NCBI GenBank assembly: GCA_041685735.1
Contig: JAWLFE010000002.1
Location: 62,001 to 126,000, forward strand
DNA length: 64,000 bases
Source of the DNA: CSSed11-175R1 sp041685735
Lineage (GTDB): Bacteria > Actinomycetota > Nitriliruptoria > Nitriliruptorales > Nitriliruptoraceae
Reading direction: 5' to 3'
Shown: positions 27,605-35,886 of the stretch, in pieces
Layout: each line of letters opens with the position of its first letter
Numbering within the stretch: position 1 is the first letter of the stretch
Program-made: the position numbers and the translations under genes
Notes under the pieces: model-generated
What the model saw: only the letters and a program-made list of their open reading frames with translations
What the model was told of the DNA's origin: nothing
The model's database searches: none

Positions 27605-28237
27605 TCACCCCGCCGTTGCCGCCACCGTTCGCCAGGCGGCCATCTGGGAGACGATCGCGGTGAGCAGGCCCTCGACCTCTGCTGGTCCTGCGCCACCCCG
27701 TACCGCGATGTTGAGGCCGAGGACCATGCCGAGCAGGAGGTCGGTGCGCTCATCGATCGCCTCGGTGCCGATCTCGCCATGGTCCGCCGCCCGCTGCAGG
27801 GCGGCTCGCAGAGCCGCGCGGACACGGTCGCGGTAGCGGTGGGTCCGCGTGGTGATGTCGTCGTCCAGCCCGCCATCCTCGGCCATGAGGTTGATGACCA
27901 GGCAGCCACGTTTCCTGTCGGCGGTGATCCAGGCCAGCAGTGAGCGGAAGAAGCGTTCGATCGCGTCCAGCCCGCCACCGGCGTGCTGGAGTGGTCCGAC
28001 GAGGTGCTCGTCGAGTCGCGCCTCGTAGTGCTCGATCGCGCGGTCGAGCAGGCGGGACTTCGATCCGAAGGTGTTGTAGAGGCTGGACTGGCTGACGCCC
28101 AACTCCCGCTCGAGGGCACGGGTCGAGGTGGCGCGGTAGCCGTCGCGCCAGAACACCTCGAGGGCGGCCGTGAGCACCTGCTCGTCGTCGAAGGCGCGCG
28201 GGCGTCCTCGGCGTGGCGTGTCGGCCGTGGGTGCCAT
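27605..28237 (-). CDS. TetR-family transcriptional regulator
   Basis: 210 aa. The N-terminal helix-turn-helix is typical (RAFDDEQVLTAALEVFWRDG, then ALERELGVSQSSLYNTFGSK). The C-terminal ligand domain contains LITA-type segments such as RGCLVINLMAEDGG, seen in the group that senses alkylating or electrophilic compounds. ATG at 28237. It is divergent from the CMD-family gene at 28360. The 122-base intergenic region holds a -35 hexamer TTGACA and an 18-base inverted repeat, so this protein probably represses that gene and itself. Confidence 0.88.
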   Translation of the reverse strand: MAPTADTPRRGRPRAFDDEQVLTAALEVFWRDGYRATSTRALERELGVSQSSLYNTFGSKSRLLDRAIEHYEARLDEHLVGPLQHAGGGLDAIERFFRSLLAWITADRKRGCLVINLMAEDGGLDDDITTRTHRYRDRVRAALRAALQRAADHGEIGTEAIDERTDLLLGMVLGLNIAVRGGAGPAEVEGLLTAIVSQMAAWRTVAATAG

Positions 28238-28279
28238 CAGGGGAACCTCGAGGTCGCGGTCGAGCAGCTCGTCGGACCC

Positions 28280-28333
28280 TTGACAGGGTAGTGGAGCAGG
28301 CGCTACACAATGTATCTGGAGCGATCGCTTCAG
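28280..28333 (+). promoter_or_regulatory. promoter and candidate TetR operator
   Basis: TTGACA at 28280-28285 and TACACA at 28304-28309, spaced by 18 bases, form a sigma-70-like promoter reading toward the CMD genes. Immediately downstream at 28316-28333 is an 18-bp inverted repeat, CTGGAGCGATCGCTTCAG, with a single mismatched pair, placed to block the transcription start. It lies between the divergent TetR and CMD genes. Confidence 0.6.
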
Positions 28334-28359
28334 AATTGGGAGAACGCTGGGAGGCGACC

Positions 28360-28995
28360 ATGGCGCGACTGCCCTACATCGAACCGGAGCAGGCCGATCC
28401 GGTGACCAGACAGGTCTACGACGATGCGGAGGCCCGGTTCGAGATGGTCCTCAACATCTTCAAGATCACCGGCAACGCCCCGGAGATCGCCCAGAAGATG
28501 TGGGAGATCTACTTCGACATCCTCCAGGATGGCCAGGTCACCTGGGTCGACAAGGAACTGCTGATCCTCAAGTCGACCAAGATGGGGGACTGCCTGTACT
28601 GCGTCACGCAGCACGAGGTCGTCTCCGGTCGCCTGGGTGTCACACCGGAGAAGCAGGCGGACATCGTCGGTGTCGAGTACCGCGCCTCCGAGCACTACAC
28701 GCCGGCCGAGGTCGCCATCCTGGACCTGTGCGCACACGTGGTGCTCGATCCCGAACGGATCCCGGCCGAGGTGTGGCGCCGTGTCAAGGAGCACTACGAC
28801 GACGGGCAGATCGTCGAGCTGGTCGCGACCATCGGTGCCTACCTGCAGGTGTCGAAGTTCGGGGATGCGCTCGGCGTCGAACTCGAGGAGGTCTGGTACG
28901 GCCACGAGCCGGTGCTCTTCGCAGCCGAACCACCGGTCTCCGAGGCGTCCCGCCACCACCTCGAGACCTTCCGGTCCAAGACCCCGAGCGCCTGA
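28360..28995 (+). CDS. carboxymuconolactone decarboxylase/AhpD-like protein
   Basis: 211 aa. Contains the AhpD-fold core with the redox motif CLYCVTQHE (Cys-x-x-Cys and nearby His), preceded by DKELLILKSTKMG. Typical AhpD-like proteins are peroxidase partners or thiol-disulfide reductants; decarboxylase members lack the CxxC. ATG at 28360 follows GGGAGGCGACC. It forms an operon with a second CMD-like gene 10 bases on. Regulation by the divergent TetR is likely, through the promoter and inverted repeat upstream. The metabolic role is unknown. Confidence 0.85.
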   Translation: MARLPYIEPEQADPVTRQVYDDAEARFEMVLNIFKITGNAPEIAQKMWEIYFDILQDGQVTWVDKELLILKSTKMGDCLYCVTQHEVVSGRLGVTPEKQADIVGVEYRASEHYTPAEVAILDLCAHVVLDPERIPAEVWRRVKEHYDDGQIVELVATIGAYLQVSKFGDALGVELEEVWYGHEPVLFAAEPPVSEASRHHLETFRSKTPSA

Positions 28996-29005
28996 GGAGC
29001 CCGCC

Positions 29006-29554
29006 ATGCCCATCACCGCCACCATCGACCGTCCGACCGCTGCCCTCGAGGAGGTCTACGCCCGCGCGGAGGAGCACTTCGGCCTGGTCCCGAACTTCGT
29101 GAAGGTCCTGGCCACCAACCCCACCTTCTGTACCTCGATCACCAACTTCGTGATCCAGGCGACGGGGGAAGGGCGGGTCAGCTGGGCCTTCAAGGAGCTC
29201 GTCATCCTGAAGACGCTGCGGGCCACCGGCGCCTACTACGGCTACGGCGCCCACGAACGGCTCGCCTTGGAACTCGGCAACAGCGCGGAACGCATCGGTG
29301 ACCTGAACAACTCGCTGTGGGAGGACAGTGACCACTTCCAGCCGGCTGAGAAGGCGGTGTTCGCCCTGATCGAACAGATCGCCGAGGATGCCAACGATGT
29401 GGGTGACGATCTCTGGGACCCGTTGCACGAGCACTGGGATCACGGGCAGTTGCTGGAACTGGCGGCGGTGATCACGACGTTCCTGAACATCGGACGGCTG
29501 TTCGACACCCTCGGGGTCAGCGATCCGGTCCTGTTCGCGCGATCGGTCGGCTGA
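29006..29554 (+). CDS. CMD/AhpD-like protein lacking the CxxC motif
   Basis: 182 aa, homologous in plan to the preceding gene (FKELVILKTLRATGAYYGYGAHERLA), but the two redox cysteines are replaced (YYGYGAH) while the His remains. N-terminal VPNFVKVLATNP and the C-terminal HGQLLELAAVITTFLNIGR are typical of the fold. ATG at 29006 follows GAGGAG, which overlaps the upstream stop. The pair may form a hetero-oligomer in which only one subunit is redox-active; that is inference. A GC-rich hairpin region with an N gap follows. Confidence 0.82.
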   Translation: MPITATIDRPTAALEEVYARAEEHFGLVPNFVKVLATNPTFCTSITNFVIQATGEGRVSWAFKELVILKTLRATGAYYGYGAHERLALELGNSAERIGDLNNSLWEDSDHFQPAEKAVFALIEQIAEDANDVGDDLWDPLHEHWDHGQLLELAAVITTFLNIGRLFDTLGVSDPVLFARSVG

Positions 29555-29580
29555 GTCGGGTCATCACCCGCGATGCCACC

Positions 29581-29690
29581 AACGGCCGTGGGGCCCTCCC
29601 GGGCTGCCGGGGGGGCCCCCGCCCGGGGTCGTGGGNNNNNNNNNNCGGGGGGGGGGCCGGGGGGGGGTGCGGGGGGCCCCCACGGCCGTT
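29581..29690. terminator. long GC-rich hairpin with an N gap inside
   Basis: A perfect 13-bp inverted repeat (AACGGCCGTGGGG at 29581-29593 and its complement at 29678-29690) flanks G/C homopolymers and ten N bases (29636-29645). It separates convergent genes, so it is probably a strong bidirectional terminator that could not be sequenced through. The bases next to the gap are unreliable. Confidence 0.6.
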
Positions 29691-29707
29691 GATCGTGCGG
29701 GGTGTGG

Positions 29708-30400
29708 CTACCGCGAGGCGGAGCGTTCCCTGGCGACCTCCAGGATCCGGATCGACTGGAACCGCAGGACGTGGATGATGGTCGCAAGGCCGAGCACGAT
29801 GCCGAACAGGTGCATCCCGACGCCGAGCCGGCGGACGCCTTCGAGGGCCGAGCCCCACTGCGCGGCGGCCGTGAGGGCTGCCTCAGAGGAGCCGACGACA
29901 TCGGCGGCGACGTAGAAGTGCAGGACGACCGCCACGACGATGGCCATCATGCCCATCATCATGGACACGACCATCCCCTTGGCCGCCGCCGGCATCTTCA
30001 GGGTCTGCACGTGCCCGGAGGCCAGCGTCTGGACGTCGCCACCCTCGCTACGGAACACGCCGAGGATGCGGGCGATCGCGAAGGTGATCGCGGAGAACAC
30101 GGCGGTGAAGCCGATGAACATCACGCCGGTGGTCACGTGGCCGAGCTGGGCGATCATGGCGGGGTCTGCGGAGGTCGCGATGGCGTTCGACCGGACGAAC
30201 CCGAGGATCAGGGCGGCGGCGAAGGCCATCACCGCCATGACGAACATCGGCGCCCACAGCCGGTTGCCCATCGTCTGGGGGAGGTTCAGCCCGAGCCCTT
30301 GATCGGAGGCGACGACGGTGAACTCGTCGGGGCGCTTCTCGGCCCGGGTCGGGATCTTGCTGGTGGTGGTGCTCGGACGGTTCGGTGTCTGCGTTGACAT
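29708..30400 (-). CDS. four-helix membrane protein, paralogue of next gene
   Basis: 230 aa, function not recognised. A charged N-terminus is followed by four hydrophobic helices (about 50-70, 85-110, 140-170, 195-220). The third is Met-rich (VVSMMMGMMAIVVAV). The segment LKMPAAAKG before helix 3 and the C-terminal LRFQSIRILEVAR recur in the larger neighbour (LTMPTSAKA, LGFQFTRIRELIT). The two genes are therefore related, 30 bases apart and co-oriented. A role in respiration or membrane stress is possible because a Crp-type regulator lies upstream, but nothing here proves it. Confidence 0.7.
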   Translation of the reverse strand: MSTQTPNRPSTTTSKIPTRAEKRPDEFTVVASDQGLGLNLPQTMGNRLWAPMFVMAVMAFAAALILGFVRSNAIATSADPAMIAQLGHVTTGVMFIGFTAVFSAITFAIARILGVFRSEGGDVQTLASGHVQTLKMPAAAKGMVVSMMMGMMAIVVAVVLHFYVAADVVGSSEAALTAAAQWGSALEGVRRLGVGMHLFGIVLGLATIIHVLRFQSIRILEVARERSASR

Positions 30401-30430
30401 GGGGGTGTCTCCTTGCCCGGATGGGGCGTC

Positions 30431-31375
30431 TCAGGCGGCCGTGGTGATGAGTTCGCGGATGCGGGTGAACTGGAACCCGAGCACCCGGCTGATGGTGTAG
30501 AGGGCGAGCACGATGCCCGACAGCAGGACACCGAGCGCGACCTCACGGAGCGGTCCGAGCCAGGCGGCGTTGGTCGCGAAGACCGCGGCGTTGCCGGCGT
30601 ACTGGGTGGCGACGACGGCGTAGCCGATGAACTGGCCGATCGCGGCCATCATCCCGACGGCCATCAGGGCGATGAACGCCTTGGCGGAGGTGGGCATCGT
30701 GAGCGTCTTGACCGGTGCGCCGAGGGCTGCCTGGACCTCGCCGCCGCCTTCACGCAGGCCGGCCAGGATGCTGCCGAGCAGGAACGAGATGCCCGACAGC
30801 AGCAGGCCCTCGCCGAGGAACAGCGTGCCCTGGGCCCAGGCGCTCAACCCGCGGAAGGCCGCCGAGTCCGCCGCCTGACCACTGGCGGCCAGGCCGACGA
30901 TCAGGCCGATGACCAGCGCCATCGCGCCCATCGCCAGCATCGGTAGCCACAGGGCGCGGGCCATGCGGTGGATCAACAGCGGGGGCGGTGGGTTGGCGGA
31001 CACCTTCGCGGGTCCGATGTCGGTCGAGATGGTGGTGGGGCTGGTCGGCTGCCGTGCCGCATCCCCGACGATGGCGGTCAGCGCCTGCGTGACGCTGTCG
31101 ACCCGGTACCACAGACGGACGATGATGCCGATGAGCACCACGGCGATACCGATCTTCATCACCCCCAGCCCGGTCGTGCCGAGACCGAAGGGCCACGCCA
31201 ACTGCGAGGCCAGGACCGGCGACGAGTCTGCGATCACGAGGTTGCCGATCGTGGTGATCGCGACGACCATCAGCCCGACGATCGCGGCCACGATCCCGAC
31301 CTTCGCGTGGGACGTCGCCGTCCGGGGGTTGGCGCCGGCAGCGGGTCGCGCCGCCAGATCGAGTGTGCGTGCCAT
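30431..31375 (-). CDS. six-helix membrane protein, paralogue of preceding gene
   Basis: 314 aa, function not recognised. Two extra N-terminal helices (VGIVAAIVGLMVVAITTIGN and the VMKIGIAVVLIGIIVRLWY region) precede four helices that correspond to the smaller paralogue. Shared marks are LTMPTSAKAFIALMAVGMMA and the last helix GIVLALYTISRVLGFQFTRI. ATG at 31375. It is the probable first gene of a two-gene operon, downstream of a Crp-type regulator gene on the same strand. Confidence 0.7.
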   Translation of the reverse strand: MARTLDLAARPAAGANPRTATSHAKVGIVAAIVGLMVVAITTIGNLVIADSSPVLASQLAWPFGLGTTGLGVMKIGIAVVLIGIIVRLWYRVDSVTQALTAIVGDAARQPTSPTTISTDIGPAKVSANPPPPLLIHRMARALWLPMLAMGAMALVIGLIVGLAASGQAADSAAFRGLSAWAQGTLFLGEGLLLSGISFLLGSILAGLREGGGEVQAALGAPVKTLTMPTSAKAFIALMAVGMMAAIGQFIGYAVVATQYAGNAAVFATNAAWLGPLREVALGVLLSGIVLALYTISRVLGFQFTRIRELITTAA

Positions 31376-31536
31376 GATGTGTCCTCTCTGTCGCCCGCGG
31401 TTCCGCGGTGTGCGCCCGAGCGGCGCGCTACCAGGAACAACACACGGTCAGAGCCAACGACACCGCGACTGTCGGCTACACGACACGATCGGTCGTCGAC
31501 ACCCCGATCCGCGAGACGACCCGCCGAACCACCTGC

Positions 31537-32217
31537 TCACGGCAGGGTGGCGGGCAACCGTTCCGGGGCGACGACCTCGATGCAGCGGTAGGCGAGCTTC
31601 ACCGCGCCGTCCGCCTCGAAGGCCTTCAAAGTCGCGTTGACCCCCTGGCGACTCGCATCGACCAACTCGGCCAGGGTGGTCTGGGTCAGGTCCAGACTGC
31701 CCGGCACGCCGCCCGTGTGATCGAGCAGGACCCGCGCCACGCGATGTGCCAGGTCTCCCGCGGTGAGTTCCAGCAGCCGCCGTTGGCTGCGTTCCAACCG
31801 GGAGGCCACGGAGAACAGCAGGCGTTGGGTCACGTCAGGCCGGTGCTCGAGGAGTCCCCAGAACCGACCGGTGTCGAGCAGCACGACCTCCGCCTCCTGC
31901 AGCGCACGGACCGTGAACGGCAACCTGGTCCGACACAGCAGGGGGATGTCGCCGAAGATGTCCCCGGACCGCAGGACCTGCAGCACGACACGGCGGCCCG
32001 GCGACGGCGTGCACACCAGTTCCATCGTGCCGGAGACGACGATGCCCACCTTCGTGACGGGCTCGCCCTCGCGCAGGACGGGTTCCCCCGTAGCCAGGCT
32101 CGTCCGTCCGACGGTCCTGATCAACTCCCTGAGTTCGACGGGTCCGAACAGGGCACCGTCGGGGCGGGGCGCGATGGGCCGGGGGCTGGCCATGTCGGGC
32201 GGCTCAACGAGCGACAT
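31537..32217 (-). CDS. Crp/Fnr-family transcriptional regulator
   Basis: 226 aa. An N-terminal cNMP-type beta roll (GEPVLREGEPVTKVGIVVSG, SGDIFGDIPLL) is followed by the long dimer helix and a winged helix-turn-helix (TQTTLAELVDASRQGVNATLKAFEADGAV). No cysteines suit an Fe-S cluster, so it is not Fnr-like. I chose ATG at 32217, which has GGAGG six bases upstream, over the longer frame. It lies upstream of the paired membrane protein genes, 161 bases away, and may control them. Confidence 0.85.
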   Translation of the reverse strand: MSLVEPPDMASPRPIAPRPDGALFGPVELRELIRTVGRTSLATGEPVLREGEPVTKVGIVVSGTMELVCTPSPGRRVVLQVLRSGDIFGDIPLLCRTRLPFTVRALQEAEVVLLDTGRFWGLLEHRPDVTQRLLFSVASRLERSQRRLLELTAGDLAHRVARVLLDHTGGVPGSLDLTQTTLAELVDASRQGVNATLKAFEADGAVKLAYRCIEVVAPERLPATLP

Positions 32218-32436
32218 GACGGCCTCCGATGTCTTCGAGACGCACAACAACCGAGGTGAACGTCTCATTCCGACGTCGGCCCAGTCCCCACGGGGCACGC
32301 CCGAGGGGAAGAGCGCTACATCGAGACCGGTTGCCCCCTGACCTGACCATGCTGACCCAGTGGCGAGGCCCCCGGTGCTCGATGGATCGACGCGGTCGAC
32401 GATCGTGGTCTCCTACGTCCCATTCCCGGCACGGAG

Positions 32437-32649
32437 ATGGTGCATGCCCAGCGAGTCGACCAGGGGATGCCGGTGATCGAGTTGCTGCTCCCACGCACCG
32501 ATCTGGCCGTCCTGCTCCAGTTGGTCTCGCTGCTGGCAGTCATCTCGGCAGGACTGTGGTGGACCCGCCGCTCTCCGGACCTCCGCCTGGTGGTGATCGG
32601 TTCGGGTCTGTTGCTTCTCGCCCTGCTGGGTCTTCGTGCGGCCCACTGA
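32437..32649 (+). CDS. small two-helix membrane protein
   Basis: 70 aa (or 60 if the ATG at 32467 is used). Two hydrophobic helices are evident (LAVLLQLVSLLAVISAGLWW and LVVIGSGLLLLALLGL) joined by a basic loop TRRSPDLR. Codons are strongly GC3-biased like neighbouring genes, which supports it as real. No family is recognised. It is divergent from the Crp gene and ends 34 bases before a strong terminator hairpin. Confidence 0.5.
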   Translation: MVHAQRVDQGMPVIELLLPRTDLAVLLQLVSLLAVISAGLWWTRRSPDLRLVVIGSGLLLLALLGLRAAH

Positions 32650-32682
32650 TGCCCAACCATGAACGCTCAGGCACGCCGGCCT

Positions 32683-32709
32683 GCGACGGACCGCCCCGCG
32701 GTCCGTCGC
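32683..32709. terminator. bidirectional terminator hairpin
   Basis: Perfect 11-bp stem GCGACGGACCG/CGGTCCGTCGC with loop CCCCG, between convergent gene ends at 32649 and 32738. Confidence 0.75.
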
Positions 32710-32737
32710 GGCCCAACGGATGGGCCGACGGTGACAG

Positions 32738-33283
32738 TCAGTCGAGCGCGGGTGCTTCGGGCAGGTCGATCTCGGTCCCCACGAAGTGGTTGAAGTAGTT
32801 GGTCATGATGGTGCGCACGACCTCCGCGTACGCCTCGATGAGTTCCTGCTCGGACCAGCCCGCCTCGGTCGCGGTCTTCCAGGTGGTGTCATCGACGTAG
32901 CCCTTGTGTCGGGCGATCTCACGTACGACCTGCAACAGTGAGCTCAGACGTTCGTCGTCGGGCAGCGTGCCGCGGCGGATGTCCTTGGTCTGCTCCACGG
33001 AGTAGCCGGCCGCCCTGGCCGCACCCGTGTAGGCCGCCTGGCAGTAGTCGCAGCCGTTGGCGTTGGCGACCGTCAGGTGGATCGCGGGGCGGGTGGCGGG
33101 CTCGAGCGATGACTCCTCACTGAGCAGCTGCTCCACGGACGCGTACATCTTGAGCATGGCGGGCGCATGCGCCATCTCGCCGAAGATGTTGATCACCTTG
33201 CCGACCTGCTGGCCCAGGACGGCGAGGGTCTCCTTGCTGGCGTCCGGGGCGGAATCGACAGTGTGGACGGGAACGCGGGGCAT
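32738..33283 (-). CDS. AhpD-like carboxymuconolactone decarboxylase family protein
   Basis: 181 aa with the full AhpD signature GCDYCQAAYTGAARAAG (Cys-x-x-Cys plus downstream residues) inside an all-helical fold. ATG at 33283 follows AAGGAGAG by 8 bases, so the much longer frame upstream is rejected. The C-terminus IMTNYFNHFVGTEIDLP is typical of the alkylhydroperoxidase/CMD group. Third member of the fold in this window. It probably acts as a peroxidase or thiol oxidoreductase. It is monocistronic by appearance. Confidence 0.87.
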   Translation of the reverse strand: MPRVPVHTVDSAPDASKETLAVLGQQVGKVINIFGEMAHAPAMLKMYASVEQLLSEESSLEPATRPAIHLTVANANGCDYCQAAYTGAARAAGYSVEQTKDIRRGTLPDDERLSSLLQVVREIARHKGYVDDTTWKTATEAGWSEQELIEAYAEVVRTIMTNYFNHFVGTEIDLPEAPALD

Positions 33284-33629
33284 CGTGATGCTCTCCTTCG
33301 GGTCGCTGAACGTTGCGTGCTCAACCAGGACAACAACCAGGCGCCGCGGATCCTTCCACCGGGGAGCGAGGATCGGCGCCTGTGCGGGCCGCTCGCTGAC
33401 GGCCCAACGGGGCGCTCCTCCCGGCGTGCCCGGCCCTGTCCTACAGATGTGTCCGGACGTGCCGATGTGGGAAGGGCACCCGTCGGAGCCCTCCCTCTGC
33501 GGTCGCACTCGACGTGGTGTGAAGGAAGCCTCGACCGGGCAGCGGTGTTGCCCGGCGCGGGGAAGGCAGCGCATCCGGTGCGGACCAGGAGAGCGGCGTG
33601 GGATCTCGATCGCGGGCAGAGAGTGCCGG
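33284..33629. other. intergenic, divergent promoter region
   Basis: 346 bases between the divergent AhpD-like and GGDEF-EAL genes. It must hold both promoters. I see no convincing -35/-10 pair, inverted repeat or small gene; open frames through it lack coding character. Confidence 0.5.
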
Positions 33630-35823
33630 ATGAGGCGTCTGTCGTTGCGGCCTGGGCCCCGACGGTGGTCGCTGATGTGGGTGTTCGCGGTGCGGTCAGC
33701 CGTCGTCTTCGTGGTGGTCGGGGTCGTCCTGCACTTCCTCGTCGAACGACTGGTGGAGGAGCAGTTCCACGCACACGCCGAGTTCCACGCGGTGTTCGTG
33801 ACCGAGGCCGTCCTGCATCCGACCCTGTCGGATGTGCCGTTGACGGGCCCCGGTGCCCGGTCCGAGCAGATCGAACTGGCTGAGGAGCTGCAGAAGTACG
33901 TCGTCGACCTCGATGAGACCGTCTACCACGTGGTCGTGTGGGGACAGGACGGCACGGTCGTCGCTGCCGCCGACGTCGACCACCTCGATGCTGCTGCTCC
34001 GACCTATGCGCCGCTGCTGGAGCAGGCGAGCAGCGCGGGTGCCGTCAGCGTCGATGGCCCGGCGCCCTACCTCACCGCCGATCCGCCGGTGGACTCCACC
34101 CTGCGTACCTTCGTGCCGTTCGATCGAGATGGCGGACCGTCCCTGGTCGTCGAGGTCCACCAGGACTGGTCGCCGACCCTGGCGGCATCCCGGTCCTTCA
34201 GTCGGACCCTGGACGCCGGGCTGTTCGGCGGCATCGTGCTGCTGTGGGCCCTGTCCCTGCCCATCGCGCGGCGTGCGGGACGACGTCTGCATGAGCGGTC
34301 CCGGACCGATGAGCTGACCGACCTGCCCAACCGCACCGCCCTGGAGGAACGGCTGACCCACGCGCTGGCACGTCTCGATCGGAGTGGCGGCTGCGTGGCG
34401 CTGCTGTTCGTCGACCTGGACGGGTTCAAGACCGTCAACGACACCATGGGCCACGCGACCGGCGATGCGGTGCTCCGTCAGATCGCGGAACGGCTCCACG
34501 CCTGTACCCGCACGGCCGACACGGTCTCACGGTTCGCGGGCGACGAGTTCGTCGTGATCCTCGAGGACACCGACGACGTGCTGGCCGAGCAGGTCGCCCG
34601 CCGCATCCTGCATGAGATCGGGCGGCCCCTGGACGGCATGGGGGACCTCGGGCTGACCGCGAGCATCGGCATGGCGGCGACCGGTGATGCGGCGCTGGAC
34701 GCGGACGTGCTGCTCCGCCAGGCGGATGCGGCGATGTACCACGTCAAGAGCGGTGGTGGGAACGGCTACCGCGTGTTCGACGACGCCCTCCGTGAGCAGG
34801 TTGCCCGCCGGAACCAGGTCGAGGCGCAGCTCCGTGGAGCGGTCACCCGTGGCGAGCTGCACCTGAACTTCCAACCGTTCGTCCCGCTCCAGCAGGGCCC
34901 CTACGACCTGGTGGCGGTGGAGGCCCTGCTGCGTTGGACCCACCCCGACCTCGGACGCGTCGGGCCGGACGAGTTCATCCCGCTCGCTGAGCGCAATGGC
35001 ACGATCGAACAGCTCGGCGCGTGGGTCCTGCACGAGGTGTGTGTCCAGTTGGCCGCCTGGCAGCGCGATCTGCCGGCGGACCGACCGTTCACGGTGTTCG
35101 TGAACCTGTCGGCTGTGCAGCTCAACGACCGGCTGCTGGCGATGATCGATAGGTGCCTCGAACGGACCGGGGCCGATCCCCACCGGTTGGGTTTCGAGAT
35201 CACCGAGACCGCGGTCCTGGCCGCGGATGACGCGGCGGTGGTCGCACTGCTCGGCAGGCTGCGGGAACGTGGCTGTCAGATCGCCCTGGATGACTTCGGG
35301 ACCGGCTACTCGTCACTGTCGCGGCTCCGGGCGACCCCACTCGATCTGCTCAAGCTCGATGGTTCCTTCGTGAACCGGCGCAGTGCGGATNNNNNNNNNN
35401 NNNNNNNNNNNNNNNNNNNNNNNNNNNNNNNNNNNNNNNNNNNNNNNNNNNNNNNNNNNNNNNNNNNNNNNNNNNNNNNNNNNNNNNNNNGACTTCGGGA
35501 CCGGCTACTCGTCACTGTCGCGGCTCCGGGCGACCCCACTCGATCTGCTCAAGCTCGATGGTTCCTTCGTGAACCGGCGCAGTGCGGATGGCCGGGAACA
35601 GGCGATACTGACCGCGGTGTCGCAACTGGCGCGCGAGATGGACATCCAGGTCCTCGCGGAGGGCATCGAGACCCAGGAGCAGCTCGCGGCCGTCACCGCG
35701 CTGGGCTTCGATCTGGCGCAGGGCTACCTGCTGGCCCGTCCGTCGCCACCCGGATCGGTGTGCGGGTGGCTTGCGGACGGGCTGTCGATCCCGCTGGCTG
35801 AGCTTGCGAGCCACGCCCCTTGA
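33630..35823 (+). CDS. membrane GGDEF-EAL cyclic-di-GMP enzyme (interrupted by assembly gap)
   Basis: Two membrane helices (about 16-38 and 207-225) flank an extracytoplasmic sensor domain. The GGDEF domain has DELTDLPNR and FAGDEFV (AGDEF at the active loop), and the EAL domain has VAVEALLRW, DDFGTGYSSL and LAEGIETQEQ. The 100-N gap at 35391-35490 is flanked by two identical 99-base copies. Collapsing one copy with the Ns restores a single frame of about 664 codons, so the gene is probably intact in the genome. ATG 33630 has only a weak ribosome site. Both synthesis and degradation of c-di-GMP are possible. Confidence 0.88.
35292..35589 (+). repeat. identical 99-base ends flanking a 100-N scaffold gap
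   Basis: Bases 35292-35390 and 35491-35589 are identical over 99 bases, separated by exactly 100 N. This is what is left when two contigs that overlap by an assembler k-mer length are scaffolded without being merged. It is an artefact and not a biological duplication. Confidence 0.9.
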
Positions 35824-35886
35824 GCTCGCGCCGGTCGGGACGGGGCGCGACGGTCGTGGCCGGCCGGGTTCGGAAGCGAACCGCCG

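Noticed and set aside
35292..35589. Real duplication in the EAL domain
   Set aside because: Copies are exactly identical, 99 bases, and separated by exactly 100 N; a scaffold artefact explains them.
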